A stretch of DNA of 64,000 bases from Peribacillus simplex (GTDB lineage Bacteria; Bacillota; Bacilli; Bacillales; DSM-1321): positions 89,767 through 153,766 of the forward strand of contig NZ_LNNH01000003.1 of NCBI RefSeq assembly GCF_001542915.1. The letters run 5' to 3'. The notes beneath the pieces are model-generated. The model was given only the letters and a program-made list of their open reading frames with translations. It had not been told where the DNA came from and did not search any database. Position 1 is the stretch's first letter. Every line of letters begins with the position of its first letter. The translations under genes and the position numbers were made by a program. Positions 41,272-51,226 of the stretch are shown here, in pieces.

Positions 41272-43584
41272 TTACGGCTCGATAAGGAAAGCGTTTTTCT
41301 TCCGTCCAAAAAAATAGAGACGGTGCAAAGGCCTTGTCATCGTGACGTATAGCAGCTTGATGTCAAGCTCATTTTCGGTGCCGTACGTTTCCTCCAGCGA
41401 TATGGCAAATACAACATCGAATTCCAGCCCCTTCGCTTGGTAAGAGGGAACGATAAGGGTTTTATTTTTCGGGATGCTTCCCGCCTCATCTATTAGGTGG
41501 AAGTCTTGATTGATTTCACTTAGTTTATCGTTCGCCAGTTTACAATCCTTCATCGTTTTGGCAATTACCGCGAACGTTTTGAATCCTTCCCCTTTAAGTG
41601 TTTCAATCAATTCGGTCAATTCTTCTTCCCACCCATCCTTATCAATGGAGATGAATTCAGGTTCCCTGCCATGACGGACAACAGGTTCAACTTCAGGGAA
41701 ATCGTAGGTTAGCAACTGAAGAACTCGGTTAGCCTGGTTCATGATTTCGACGGTCGTCCTGTAGCTTTTTTGCAATTCCGTATAGGTCGCCCGCGGGAAA
41801 ATACGCCTGTGAACCTCTTCCCATGTTTGCAAGCCACGATATGAATGGATGCCTTGTGCCAGGTCACCTACCAATGTGAACATATCAGTATCCACTGCCG
41901 TCTTGAGCGCTTGTAACTGCATGAAACTATAATCCTGCGCCTCGTCAATGACGACATTTTTTGCTTTATTTTCTTTGGCGACGCCAAATAGCCGCTCCTG
42001 AAGATATAATAATGCACCCAAATCCTCGGTTTCATAGCTTTTCATGGAAAATGATTTACGATTGTAGCTGCATAATGTGCCGGCATCTTCCAAAGTCAGT
42101 TTGCCGTTACTGTACGAGACCAGCCGCTCTGGGTCTTCGAACAATTCCTGATAGTATTGGAAGAGGTTTTTCATTTGAAATTGCTTGAAATAGGCTTTTA
42201 CAGAAGTTCGGATCGCTTTTTGGGCCTGCCGGATCCTCTCTTCCTTTTTATCGTGGCATTTTGTAACGAATTCCTTACGTATGACTGGATCGATATTCTT
42301 ATAGAGTGCCTTTTCAATTTTGGCCTCATAAAACTCCGTGACCCTCTCAAGTATGATTTTCTTTTTCCGTTTCACTTCATTTTGTAAAATGGCCTTCAAT
42401 TTATCCAATCTCGTGTATAGAGGCAAATACCAATAATCCTCTTCCAATAATCTGATGAACTTCTTAGAAGAATAGAGGCGATATTTATCACAATAAAAAT
42501 CAGCATCCGGATGAAATCCCCTGAAAATATCCTTTATATATTCGTCCAAAATATTTTTAAACGCAGGGGTTCCCTTCAAGCCTGATATCCAAACAGCGAT
42601 CTTGGTTTCTTCGTCATCCTTTTCCAGCAATCGCGTTAATTTATCATCCGGCGCGAGCTTCACTTGTTTACCTATCGCCACCTGGACATATTCGGCGAAA
42701 GTGAACTGCTTTACTTTTTCAACACCCAATTCAGGCAATGCTTCAGATATGTAATCGATGAAAACCCTGTTCGGAGCCAGGATCATCAATTGCCGTGGGT
42801 CGAACATGTCTTTGTAGTGATAAATGAAGTAGGATATCCGATGTAAAGCAATTGTTGTTTTACCGCTGCCGGCCGCTCCCTGGACAATGATCGGTTTGTT
42901 CAAGTCCGCGCGGATGATTTTATTTTGTTCTTCCTGAATCGTCGTAATGATATCAGTCAGCCGATTGCTTGAACTTTTAGAAAGGGATTCCTGCAACAGT
43001 TCATCCGTTGTCGTTAAATCGATGTCCCTTACGTCTTCCAGGACACCTTCCTCGATCATTAGCTGCCTCTTTAACGTGATGCTGCCGCTAAATGTTTCCC
43101 CTTCGGCTTCGTACTCAATTTCGCCAATTCTTCCCTCGTAATAAAGATTGGCAATCGGTGATCGCCAATCGACGATGATCTGCTCCTGACTTTCCCTTTG
43201 ATAAAGGGAGGTTTTTCCGAAATAAAGCATCTCACCGCTGCTGCCATCATTTCTTTCAAAATCGACTCTAGCAAAATAAGGCTTTTTACTCGCTTTCCGT
43301 AAACTCTCAAGCTCGGTTTTGGACATTTCAAAAAAGTTCGCTGTCGTCAGCAATTGAGAATATAAGCCGGATTCAGACCAGTCTGCATCACCAAAAGCTT
43401 CTTGCATATTGCGTTGAAATTGATCTTTGCTCGTTTCTGAGGTTTTGATGACGACATCGATATAGCGTTTTGTAAAATCCAGCCTCTGTCGCTCCTTCTC
43501 AAAATCGGGATGACTTCCCAACTCCCTCACTCTCCCTTCCGATTTAAACGAATAATCAAACCGATGCCTAGATGAAATGGACAT
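41272..43584 (-). CDS. helD: HelD, RNA polymerase recycling helicase-like ATPase
   Basis: A 770-residue superfamily 1 UvrD-like ATPase. Walker A is GAAGSGKTT (about 239-247), motif II is DEAQD (about 545) and later SF1 motifs include LQKSYRTT. The long N-terminal coiled-coil arm (about 20-90) and the middle insertion match HelD, which removes stalled RNA polymerase and helps recycling in Gram-positive bacteria. The start ATG 43584 lacks a strong ribosome binding site, but length agrees with the B. subtilis protein (about 774). Confidence 0.92.
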   Translation of the reverse strand: MSISSRHRFDYSFKSEGRVRELGSHPDFEKERQRLDFTKRYIDVVIKTSETSKDQFQRNMQEAFGDADWSESGLYSQLLTTANFFEMSKTELESLRKASKKPYFARVDFERNDGSSGEMLYFGKTSLYQRESQEQIIVDWRSPIANLYYEGRIGEIEYEAEGETFSGSITLKRQLMIEEGVLEDVRDIDLTTTDELLQESLSKSSSNRLTDIITTIQEEQNKIIRADLNKPIIVQGAAGSGKTTIALHRISYFIYHYKDMFDPRQLMILAPNRVFIDYISEALPELGVEKVKQFTFAEYVQVAIGKQVKLAPDDKLTRLLEKDDEETKIAVWISGLKGTPAFKNILDEYIKDIFRGFHPDADFYCDKYRLYSSKKFIRLLEEDYWYLPLYTRLDKLKAILQNEVKRKKKIILERVTEFYEAKIEKALYKNIDPVIRKEFVTKCHDKKEERIRQAQKAIRTSVKAYFKQFQMKNLFQYYQELFEDPERLVSYSNGKLTLEDAGTLCSYNRKSFSMKSYETEDLGALLYLQERLFGVAKENKAKNVVIDEAQDYSFMQLQALKTAVDTDMFTLVGDLAQGIHSYRGLQTWEEVHRRIFPRATYTELQKSYRTTVEIMNQANRVLQLLTYDFPEVEPVVRHGREPEFISIDKDGWEEELTELIETLKGEGFKTFAVIAKTMKDCKLANDKLSEINQDFHLIDEAGSIPKNKTLIVPSYQAKGLEFDVVFAISLEETYGTENELDIKLLYVTMTRPLHRLYFFGRKKNAFLIEP

Positions 43585-43784
43585 TTATACTATCAGAAAA
43601 CCTCATGGTTGACAAATTTAAATACATGAATTTTCCAATTACTCAGTTGTTGTATGCTTTGACTGCTGCAGGATCCAGAAGACTCAGGTAGGAGGAAGAT
43701 TTCGATGGGGTAGTAAGCATAAGTTGAACAGGGAGCCTACGGCCTAATGAGGGGACCATGAAGATTCGTTCTATAAACCAAAAC

Positions 43785-43815
43785 AAAGGAGCGGAGAAAG
43801 CACCTCCGCCCCTTT
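43785..43815 (-). terminator. terminator downstream of coiled-coil protein gene
   Basis: AAAGG-GCGGAG and CTCCGC-CCTTT pair around a short loop. It lies just beyond the stop codon at 43834 on the minus strand. Confidence 0.7.
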
Positions 43816-43833
43816 ATCAGCATATTGTAAACG

Positions 43834-44565
43834 TTATTTGGTGGAACCCTCTCCAGTTGCCGTAGGTTTAGTTTCAGCAGCTCCGGAATTGACATCTTTT
43901 AGAGTTGTATCCAATGCATCAAGTTCCTTCTGGCTTAGCGGCTGGTCATTTTTGGTTTGTTCTTTGACACTATTCACTGCCTCACCATGTGCCTTGACTT
44001 CTGCATTGGCCTTCTGTATTTCTTTTTCAAGCTGTGCCACTAATTTATCAGCTTCTTCAGCTTTTTGCTCGGCATACTTAAGTAAACCTTCATAATTAGC
44101 AATCTTTTCTTTCGTTGCATTCAACTCCGCAACTTTGCTATTATACTCATTAGTCTTAGTATTAAGAGCCGTCCTGGTCGCCTCCAAGTTCGTGTTGGAA
44201 TCTTTTAAGTTTGCTTGTAGACCTGTGATATCTTGTTTAAGGGAAGCAATGTCCGCTGTTAGATTATCTTTTTCCGAGGTCATGCTTTTGATATTTTCAT
44301 TTAACTTATTGATCTCGGCTTTCTTCCCGGTGATGATGGAATTCGCTTCATTAATTTTAGAATTAGCACTATCCCGCAATGTATTGATCTTGCTCACCAA
44401 TGTTTTCTCATTTCCTTCGAATTGAGTTAACTTGCTTCCTGCTTCTTTAACAAAATCCGTAGCCTGCTGCAATGTCCCAGTACCTGTAAATACCAATCCA
44501 GCCCCAGCCAATGTAAAACTCCCTAGTACAACACCAGCCGCAATCTTACTTGTAAATAAACCCAT
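43834..44565 (-). CDS. coiled-coil protein with N-terminal membrane anchor, 243 aa
   Basis: The 243-residue product has a small glycine-rich hydrophobic segment (about 7-30) and then an almost uninterrupted coiled coil (about 45-205). The coil is rich in Lys, Glu, Asn, Leu and Ile heptads, with frequent LNENIK and LKQDITGL-like units. The tail is Ser/Thr/Pro/Gly rich. No enzyme motif is seen. It could be a surface or structural protein; family not recognised. The start ATG 44565 has GGAGGAATT upstream. No cotranscribed neighbour. Confidence 0.75.
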   Translation of the reverse strand: MGLFTSKIAAGVVLGSFTLAGAGLVFTGTGTLQQATDFVKEAGSKLTQFEGNEKTLVSKINTLRDSANSKINEANSIITGKKAEINKLNENIKSMTSEKDNLTADIASLKQDITGLQANLKDSNTNLEATRTALNTKTNEYNSKVAELNATKEKIANYEGLLKYAEQKAEEADKLVAQLEKEIQKANAEVKAHGEAVNSVKEQTKNDQPLSQKELDALDTTLKDVNSGAAETKPTATGEGSTK

Positions 44566-45577
44566 TCCAATTCCTCCAAATGATTCTTAATCCCGCAACG
44601 AATGTACCGATCCTATTCGAATAACAATTACATTGCATTCCTTTTTTTCAATTTAACGATGAAAATAAAAAAAGAGCCTTGAATGGCACAAAACAGCTAA
44701 TTACATATCGTTCAAGTTTCTTGATTTTATATAAATCCCCATATTGTTCAACGCATTCCATTACGTTAAATTTCCATCGGCTTAAACTGACCCTATCACG
44801 TGACAATATAAAGCTAGAAGTCTATATTTCCTATAATTGAAACTATTTCAATGATGCTTCTGCATCCATCTAAAACCATCCAGCGAAAAATGTGGCGGAC
44901 GTCCTAAGGAATTTGGTAACAATCAACAATTACACACATCGTGCACATCCTAAAACCCTGCTCAGTCAACCATGAATGTTCCTCCCATTACATAAGTCAC
45001 AATTATTTATAATACTGATTTAAAAGCATATTACAATGAGTCTTTGTACCTTTATATATTGAAGATTAAAAATAATGATAAAGGGAAATTTCCGATCACT
45101 TCCCCCGCATTCTTTTTCAAGTCAAATCCCCTCTAACTTTATTCTCTTTAAGCGTTTGTTTTTTTCATTTTTTCACCCTGAAATTGTGTTAACTTGTTGC
45201 TTCAATACAGCAAATCGCAAGTTCATTACATGGAAGAACTAGACCCAGTCTTCTCCCCAAATCGAATCTTTGATGCACCCCCCATTCAATGCTTTGCTTG
45301 GAACAAAAAAGACAGTCTTTCTGGACACAGATGAAAAGTTCCAATTAAGGCAAATTCCCGCGTCCTGCTATTGAAGAATTTTCAGTTGGACAATTACGTC
45401 GTGTTTTCAACATGCTTATAAAGAGAAAAAATGGTAAAATCAAAGAGATTCACAAAAGCCCCCATGTGACCTTGATTGAATTATGAGGATGACGCAGATT
45501 TGCGTGCTGAACAAAGTCGATTAACACCTACAAAAAAAACGGAAACTGCACAAATAACAATGGAGGAGGAATATAAA
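44566..45577. other. long intergenic region, no firm gene
   Basis: About 1 kb of AT-rich DNA before the NTF2-like gene. The plus-strand frame upstream of 45578 remains open for 34 codons but is separated from it by a strong internal ribosome binding site, so it is not taken as part of the gene. Short protein-like patches near 45230-45330 might be gene remnants; I could not identify a family. Confidence 0.4.
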
Positions 45578-45967
45578 ATGGAACATGAATTAAAGGAATT
45601 CATCAAAAAGTGTGACCACGCCATACAACAGGAAGATTTTGATACTCTGAAGAATTACTATACGGAGGATGCGATTTTGGTTGTAAAGCCTGATATGATT
45701 GCAAGAGGTAAAGAGGAGATCAAAGAAGCATTTATTAAAATTGCAAAATATTTTAATAACACGCTTGTACCGACTCAGGGAGAAATGATTATCTTGGAAG
45801 CTGGAGACACAGCTTTGGTTATTTCGCAAACGCTAATCCATGCCGATAAAACGGATTCGGAATATTCAAATGATAGAAGGGCAACTTACGTATTCAAGAA
45901 AAATTCACAAGGTGAATGGCTTTGCGCAATCGACAATTCATATGGCACAGACTTAATCAATAGATAG
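45578..45967 (+). CDS. SnoaL/NTF2-like protein (DUF4440 type)
   Basis: A 129-residue small soluble protein of the cone-shaped NTF2-like fold. The early [13 protein letters not shown] block, the GKEEIKEAF segment and the late strand [10 protein letters not shown] are typical of SnoaL/DUF4440 proteins, which serve as isomerases, hydrolases or ligand-binding domains. No function can be assigned. ATG 45578 has GGAGGAGG eleven bases upstream, which decides the start against an in-frame ATG at 45560 and earlier codons. No adjacent partner. Confidence 0.85.
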   Translation: MEHELKEFIKKCDHAIQQEDFDTLKNYYTEDAILVVKPDMIARGKEEIKEAFIKIAKYFNNTLVPTQGEMIILEAGDTALVISQTLIHADKTDSEYSNDRRATYVFKKNSQGEWLCAIDNSYGTDLINR

Positions 45968-46500
45968 ATTAGAGCTATAATTTCAGAAAGCGGAAGTTTC
46001 CTGTTGCTAAGCGAATCCATAAATGCATGCTTATTTACAGCTGCTTAGGCCCTTTTCTTATTGGGCTTGCCTTCTATTGCACCGTTGTAAGTCCCCTTAT
46101 CGGCTGCGTTTGGGGAGCGACTTCTTCATTCCCTCAAAAGATATTACCTTCCCTTGTAGCCAAGAACACTTCTTCCATTTCCTTGAACGTTTCTTTTTTG
46201 CCATTCTTATCGTAATTAGCATTGTACGTTTTCTATCATTACTATTCGTTCATGTACATGAAAAACGTTAGGATATTTATTCAAATACGCCTTCCCGTAC
46301 TTTGTGCATTAAATTTTTAGATGATTTGTATTGGTTTTTGCTAATGAACCTTTAACTTTTGACAGAAATAAGATACAATTTAAATGATGCACAGTTTAAA
46401 AGCTACAAGAACGTAAACTGTCTTTTATGTGAAACAGAGAAAAAAATCAAACTTGTGTTGAAAACGTTGAAACAAAAGTATTTTGGAGGAATGTAAATAA
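45968..46500. other. intergenic region before ABC-F gene
   Basis: Contains a hydrophobic open frame near 46027-46215 without a proper ribosome binding site, probably non-coding or a remnant. A hairpin lies in the leader at 46391-46421 (ACAGTTTA / TAAACTGT, followed by CTTTTATG). Confidence 0.45.
46391..46426 (+). promoter_or_regulatory. leader hairpin upstream of ABC-F gene
   Basis: An 8-bp stem (ACAGTTTA / TAAACTGT) with a 15-base loop and a short T stretch after it, 75 bp before the ABC-F start. It may act as an attenuator, but evidence is only the hairpin. Confidence 0.3.
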
Positions 46501-48120
46501 ATGATTACTGTAAATAATGTTGGTTTACGCTATGGCGATCGTAAACTGTTTGAAGATGTTAATATAAAATTCACGCCTGGTAACTGCTACGGGCTTATTG
46601 GTGCAAATGGTGCAGGTAAATCCACTTTCTTAAAAATCCTTTCCGGTGAAATCGAAGCACAATCCGGAGATGTTCATATGGGACCAGGGGAACGCCTTGC
46701 CGTTCTTAAGCAAGATCACTTCGCTTTTGAAGAAGAAGAAGTCCTTAAAGTTGTCATCATGGGACATGAGAGATTATATCAAGTCATGCAAGAAAAAGAT
46801 GCCATATATATGAAGGAAAACTTCACGGACGAGGACGGTATGAAAGCAGCCGAGCTTGAAGGTGAATTTGCCGAATTAAACGGTTGGGAAGCGGAACCTG
46901 AAGCTTCCATCCTTTTAAAAGGCCTTGGCATTACAGAAGACCTGCATACGAAGAAAATGGCTGAACTGACTGGTGGCGACAAGGTAAAAGTGTTGCTTGC
47001 CCAAGCGCTTTTCGGCAAACCGGATGTTCTATTACTGGATGAGCCTACCAACCATCTGGATTTAAAAGCAATCAAGTGGCTGGAAGAGTTCTTGATCAAT
47101 TTTGAAAATACCGTTATCGTCGTTTCCCATGACCGTTACTTCCTTAACAAAGTTTGTACACATATCGCCGATCTTGACTTCGGTAAAATCAAAGTGTATA
47201 TCGGGAACTATGACTTCTGGTATGAATCCAGTCAGCTTGCCCTTAAACTGACTCAAGATGCAAACAAGAAAAAAGAAGAAAAAATTAAAGAGCTGCAAAA
47301 TTTCATCGCTCGATTCAGCGCCAATGCATCCAAATCGAGCCAGGCAACTTCCCGTAAGAAATTATTGGATAAAATCAGTTTGGATGATATCCAGCCTTCA
47401 TCTCGCCGTTATCCTTATGTCGGTTTCACACCTGAGCGTGAAATCGGGAACGACCTGCTTCGGGTTGATGGAATTTCGAAAACGATCGATGGCATCAAAA
47501 TCTTGGATAACGTCAGCTTCACGATGAATAAAGGCGACAAGATTGCATTTGTCGGCAAAGATGAGATTGCCAAAACGACCATGTTCAAAATTTTGGCTGG
47601 AGAAATTGAGCCGGATGAAGGTACTTTCAAGTGGGGTGTAACGACTTCACAGGCATACTTCCCTAAAGATAATGCCGAATTCTTTGAAGGCGTCGATTTG
47701 ACTCTTGTCGATTGGCTTCGTCAATATTCCCCGAATGATCAAAGCGAAAGCTTCCTGCGCGGATTCTTAGGGAGAATGCTATTCTCTGGTGATGAAGTGA
47801 CGAAGAAGGCAAGTGTTCTTTCAGGGGGCGAGAAAGTCCGCTGCATGCTTTCGAAAATGATGTTAAGCGGATCCAATGTCCTTATGCTTGATGAACCGAC
47901 AAACCATCTGGACTTAGAGTCGATTACAGCATTGAACAACGGGTTGATCGCCTTTAAAGGATCGATGATCTTCTCTTCTCATGACCATCAGTTCATCCAA
48001 ACTGTTGCGAACCGGATCATTGAGCTTACACCAAAAGGTACGGTCGATAAGCAAGTCAGTTATGATGAGTATCTGGATAATAGCCAATTGCAAAAACAAG
48101 TGGCTGAAATGTACAAATAA
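46501..48120 (+). CDS. ykpA: ABC-F ATPase, YkpA type
   Basis: A 539-residue soluble protein with two ATP-binding cassettes joined by a charged linker (about 240-290). Cassette 1 has intact Walker A GANGAGKS and Walker B LLLDEPTNHLDL. Cassette 2 has an LSGGEK signature and LMLDEPTNHLDL, but its Walker A position reads GKDEIAKTT, lacking the canonical GxxGxGK spacing; as I recall, B. subtilis YkpA is also altered there. ABC-F proteins act on ribosomes, most without transport. GGAGGAATG precedes the start. Followed by a perfect terminator. Confidence 0.93.
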   Translation: MITVNNVGLRYGDRKLFEDVNIKFTPGNCYGLIGANGAGKSTFLKILSGEIEAQSGDVHMGPGERLAVLKQDHFAFEEEEVLKVVIMGHERLYQVMQEKDAIYMKENFTDEDGMKAAELEGEFAELNGWEAEPEASILLKGLGITEDLHTKKMAELTGGDKVKVLLAQALFGKPDVLLLDEPTNHLDLKAIKWLEEFLINFENTVIVVSHDRYFLNKVCTHIADLDFGKIKVYIGNYDFWYESSQLALKLTQDANKKKEEKIKELQNFIARFSANASKSSQATSRKKLLDKISLDDIQPSSRRYPYVGFTPEREIGNDLLRVDGISKTIDGIKILDNVSFTMNKGDKIAFVGKDEIAKTTMFKILAGEIEPDEGTFKWGVTTSQAYFPKDNAEFFEGVDLTLVDWLRQYSPNDQSESFLRGFLGRMLFSGDEVTKKASVLSGGEKVRCMLSKMMLSGSNVLMLDEPTNHLDLESITALNNGLIAFKGSMIFSSHDHQFIQTVANRIIELTPKGTVDKQVSYDEYLDNSQLQKQVAEMYK

Positions 48121-48130
48121 TTGATCCTTG

Positions 48131-48161
48131 AAAAAACACATCCATATGGATGTGTTTTTTT
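48131..48161 (+). terminator. terminator of ABC-F gene
   Basis: AAAAAACACATCCATATGGATGTGTTTTTTT, a perfect palindromic stem with T-run 11 bp after the stop codon. Confidence 0.9.
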
Positions 48162-48316
48162 CGTTACTTGTCCCCTATTAGTCCATATGTTTTTATCCTT
48201 TCAACGTATTGAAGGAATAAAAATCGATTGGCTTGAAATATAATAATAAACCAAAGCAGGATCCTGTATAAGTTCAGTGGTTTAAAGGTATATTGTGAAG
48301 AAAGGAGTGGGTTGGT

Positions 48317-48589
48317 TTGGATGGGCACTCAGTGAAACATATATTTGAAGATACCGGAAATCTTTTCCTATACGATAAATTCAATTATCAATTTTATGTA
48401 TCGGGACTGTTTGACTCAGTCGATCAAGAGCGGATCATTTCTGATTTTTTACGCGCATTTGCCTTTGACGAAAAAAATTCACTCTTTTTTGATGACTTTT
48501 CCTTTTACTTTAATTGCTTTCATTACTCCCAGCAAAAGCAGCAGATGTTAGATTTCCTCAAACCTGAGTATGATGACCATATTTGTTGA
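48317..48589 (+). CDS. hypothetical protein, 90 aa, aromatic-rich
   Basis: A 90-residue ORF starting with TTG 48317, with AAAGGAGTGG at a normal distance. The peptide is rich in Phe, Asp and Tyr (DEKNSLFFDDFSFYFNCF) and shows no membrane helix or known motif. A GTG at 48332 is an alternative start. A terminator-type hairpin follows about 115 bp downstream. The compositional bias is odd, yet ribosome binding site and length favour a genuine gene. Function unknown. Confidence 0.6.
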   Translation: MDGHSVKHIFEDTGNLFLYDKFNYQFYVSGLFDSVDQERIISDFLRAFAFDEKNSLFFDDFSFYFNCFHYSQQKQQMLDFLKPEYDDHIC

Positions 48590-48703
48590 TTTAGAATGAA
48601 AGGAAAGGTCATGTGAATGCCCTTACCTGAGATTGAAGGCAAACTCCGTTTCACTTGAGAATCTTATAATTTGATTCTAACTGCTTCAACTCCAACAAAT
48701 CCA

Positions 48704-48746
48704 AAAAAGGGTATCGGAATGAAAGTGCCATTCCGATACCCTTTTT
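48704..48746 (+). terminator. hairpin terminator between ABC-F region and decayed region
   Basis: AAAAAGGGTATCGGAATG and CATTCCGATACCCTTTTT form an 18-bp stem with a 7-base loop. Confidence 0.85.
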
Positions 48747-48810
48747 GACCCGCCCTCCATGCTTTTTATCTCCGTACCCGCTTTCCTCCTTGCCTGCTTC
48801 CGTATTCATG

Positions 48811-49048
48811 TCATGATGGCTGCAAATAATCTAATGCGCTTACCCGAGAAACAAGCAAGTGTATGAATTCATTGCCCGAAGATATTTTTAGTAACTTTTG
48901 AATATTAGGATCCGCCATTACATAGCTTCCTTTTTTATTCACAACATTAATGTTGTCGATATTACAAAATGAGTTTAGTATACTCCGGTAGTAATTTCAA
49001 AATGCTGTCTGCTATATGGCCGAACTGTTCAAAAGCTTCCGCAATTTT
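48811..49048 (-). pseudogene. frameshifted remnant of an unidentified gene
   Basis: Two minus-strand frames read as continuous protein if one shift is allowed near 49000. The first gives QKIAEAFEQFGHIADSIL (about 49048-48995), the second includes NYYRSILNSFCNIDNINVV and MADPNIQKLLKISSGNEF and ends at TGA 48811. The upstream part is stopped by TAG. Within it, a 35-codon ATG frame (48918-48811) with AAGGAAG upstream could also be read alone. Probably a decayed coding sequence; family not recognised. Confidence 0.35.
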
Positions 49049-49558
49049 CTGCTAGGTGTCCGATACTATACGTGTGTATCCTCTTTACTGCCTCCCCTAC
49101 CAATTCACACCAGTTGGTGGTTATTTATAAGAAAATAGATCTAAAAAATATCGGTGGGAAGCTCATGATAAATTAGATATGCTCCTTGTATAAAGCTTTT
49201 AAAGTTTTGGATGTGAAGATTGGATAAAGATTCTTTCTTCGACAAGCGCCCCTTATTGAAAGAAGAATTAGCGTTGCTTTATAAATGGTATTCCAAGCTT
49301 CACACCTCCCATGTTCTTCTTTATCTTCTTCAAAGATTGTAGCCGGATTTGAAATGACGTTCTTTCTAGAATTCTTTGTTCTTTATGGTTCTTACATACT
49401 TTCCTTTCTCATTGAATCGATTGCACTCACCGGAAAATGTATGTATGCCTTCTTGCTGAGCCAGCAGTTGCAAATGATACCGTATAATCCAATCCCTGCC
49501 GAAGGGGCATCTCCCCCACCAGCACTTATAAATCACCTTATTGGATATTAGTTATGAT
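49049..49558. other. unassigned region left of the PTS gene
   Basis: No solid gene. A plus-strand open frame at 49285-49551 lacks a ribosome binding site and has a composition unlike the neighbours. Confidence 0.4.
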
Positions 49559-50908
49559 TCATATTGATTGAGTCTTTTTTACAGTGACGAAAGATATTCC
49601 AAATGATGTACCTATGGCAATCATGATTCCTATTAAAGCATACGGAAAATAAGGGCCCACATATGCGACTAAACTTACAATACTTGAAAGGATATACCCA
49701 TAAATTCTTACACCCATGGCAGCAAAAAAAGTTGAGGCTACTGCACTACCAATCGAACAGGCTATGAAGGCTTTACGATTTTTAATAAGTACCCCGAATA
49801 TAGCAGGCTCTGTAATGCCCAGAAGAGCAGAAATAGTCGCTGATAGAATAATAGACTTTTCAGTTTTGCTATTGGCTTTAAAAAACATTGCAAAAGTGGC
49901 ACCTGCAATGGCCATGTTTGTCATAAACATCATAGGCATTAACATGTCGTATCCTTTATCCGCGAAGTTTTGAAGCACAATTGGTGTAAGAGCGTGATGC
50001 ATACCAAATACAACTTCTATCGGTCTCGCTCCGCCCATTACAACTCCTGCTAAGATGGGAGATATATCGAATAATCTTTCAATAATATAAGCTAATCCCT
50101 TACCAACGTAACTACCTAATGGTCCGGATACGATCAATGCAAAAGGAATGGCAAGAAATAGAGTTAATGTAGGAGTAAATACAGTTTTCAAAATGTTTGG
50201 CATATACTTATCAATCCATCTGTGGATATAACTTAATGCCCACACAGATAAAATGACTGGAATGACAGCACCAGAGTAATTAATAACGGGTATTGGTAAA
50301 CCTATAAAATGAAATTGACTTACCTCACCTAATTTAGCAGCGTCAATTAAAGATGGATACATAAAGCCAGCAGCAATAGCAAGGGCAAGATATTGATTTG
50401 TTTTAAATATTTTGGCAGCTGAAGCAGCTAAAAAGAATGGCAAGAAATAAAAGACTCCACTTGAAATCAAGTCTAGGATTATTATTGTTTCATTATCCTT
50501 CGATAATAAATTCAAAGCAATTAGACCTGCCAAAAGCCCTTTGAGCATGCCTGCACCAGCGATTGCCGGAACTATTGGACCGAATACACCCGATACAACA
50601 TCCAACAATCGTGAAAAGAGACCTTTTTTCTTGCTACTTTCTTTCTTAACTTCTTCTCCTTCCATCCCTATTTCTTCCATTAAAGCTGAATGATATTGCT
50701 GTACATTTGTCCCGACTATTATCTGATATTGATCGTTTTGTAATTGTTCTCCGATAACACCACTCAATCGCTTTACATTTTCATGGGCGATCAAAGAATT
50801 ATCATACAAATCAAAGCGCAGCCTTGTCATGCAATGCCAAGCTTTCTTTATATTCTCTTTGCCGCCAACATATTCTATAATTTTCTTGACACTCTCTTTA
50901 TCTTTCAT
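49559..50908 (-). CDS. PTS sugar transporter EIIBC (glucoside-type)
   Basis: A 449-residue phosphotransferase permease. The N-terminal EIIB domain (about 1-85) has the phosphorylated Cys in AWHCMTRLRF (residue 26). The EIIC domain (about 100-445) has many membrane helices and the GLLAGLI / GAVIPVIL / GGARPIEVVFG / HHALTPIVLQ type blocks of the glucose/beta-glucoside family. No EIIA domain is fused or nearby, so it must use another EIIA. A possible CcpA site lies about 110 bp upstream (51014-51027). Divergent to an enolase-superfamily gene, suggesting uptake of that enzyme's substrate. Confidence 0.9.
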   Translation of the reverse strand: MKDKESVKKIIEYVGGKENIKKAWHCMTRLRFDLYDNSLIAHENVKRLSGVIGEQLQNDQYQIIVGTNVQQYHSALMEEIGMEGEEVKKESSKKKGLFSRLLDVVSGVFGPIVPAIAGAGMLKGLLAGLIALNLLSKDNETIIILDLISSGVFYFLPFFLAASAAKIFKTNQYLALAIAAGFMYPSLIDAAKLGEVSQFHFIGLPIPVINYSGAVIPVILSVWALSYIHRWIDKYMPNILKTVFTPTLTLFLAIPFALIVSGPLGSYVGKGLAYIIERLFDISPILAGVVMGGARPIEVVFGMHHALTPIVLQNFADKGYDMLMPMMFMTNMAIAGATFAMFFKANSKTEKSIILSATISALLGITEPAIFGVLIKNRKAFIACSIGSAVASTFFAAMGVRIYGYILSSIVSLVAYVGPYFPYALIGIMIAIGTSFGISFVTVKKTQSI

Positions 50909-51013
50909 ATTTGGATCATTCCCTTTCTAGAAATTATTGATAAATCTCAATCTATTACTTTCTTTCTTTCACTCCGATTTGACAGGGTTATGATAGCATA
51001 TAAAAAAAATAAA

Positions 51014-51027
51014 TGAAAACGCTTAAA
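51014..51027. promoter_or_regulatory. possible CcpA (cre) site
   Basis: The minus strand reads TTTAAGCGTTTTCA, agreeing with the catabolite-responsive element core AAGCGTTTTCA but not in its first bases. It lies in the divergent region between the PTS and RspA-like genes. The rest of 50909-51226 has only a 7-bp inverted pair (TGGTAAA at 51096, TTTACCA at 51125) as a possible GntR target. Confidence 0.45.
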
Positions 51028-51226
51028 TAAACCATGAAATAATGAAAAATCCAATATTATCAACATTTATTGCATCAGTTTTTTGAAAATTGGTATGGTA
51101 AATTATCGTAACGGACCTTCTTTCTTTACCAAATTGACGTTGGATATTTACTATGTTTTAATCTAGTTAATTATTTCACTTTGATTTGACGAATAATTGA
51201 AATTAATGAAAAAAGGAGATTCAACC

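Noticed and set aside
46023..46271. Hydrophobic plus-strand frames left of the ABC-F gene
   Set aside because: Two frames overlap, neither has a proper ribosome binding site, and no family is recognisable; at most a remnant.
46501..48120. ABC-F protein as an antibiotic-resistance (ribosome protection) factor
   Set aside because: Sequence is close to the housekeeping YkpA type; the altered second Walker A seems typical of that group.
49285..49551. 88-codon plus-strand frame beside the PTS gene
   Set aside because: No ribosome binding site and composition like translated non-coding DNA.
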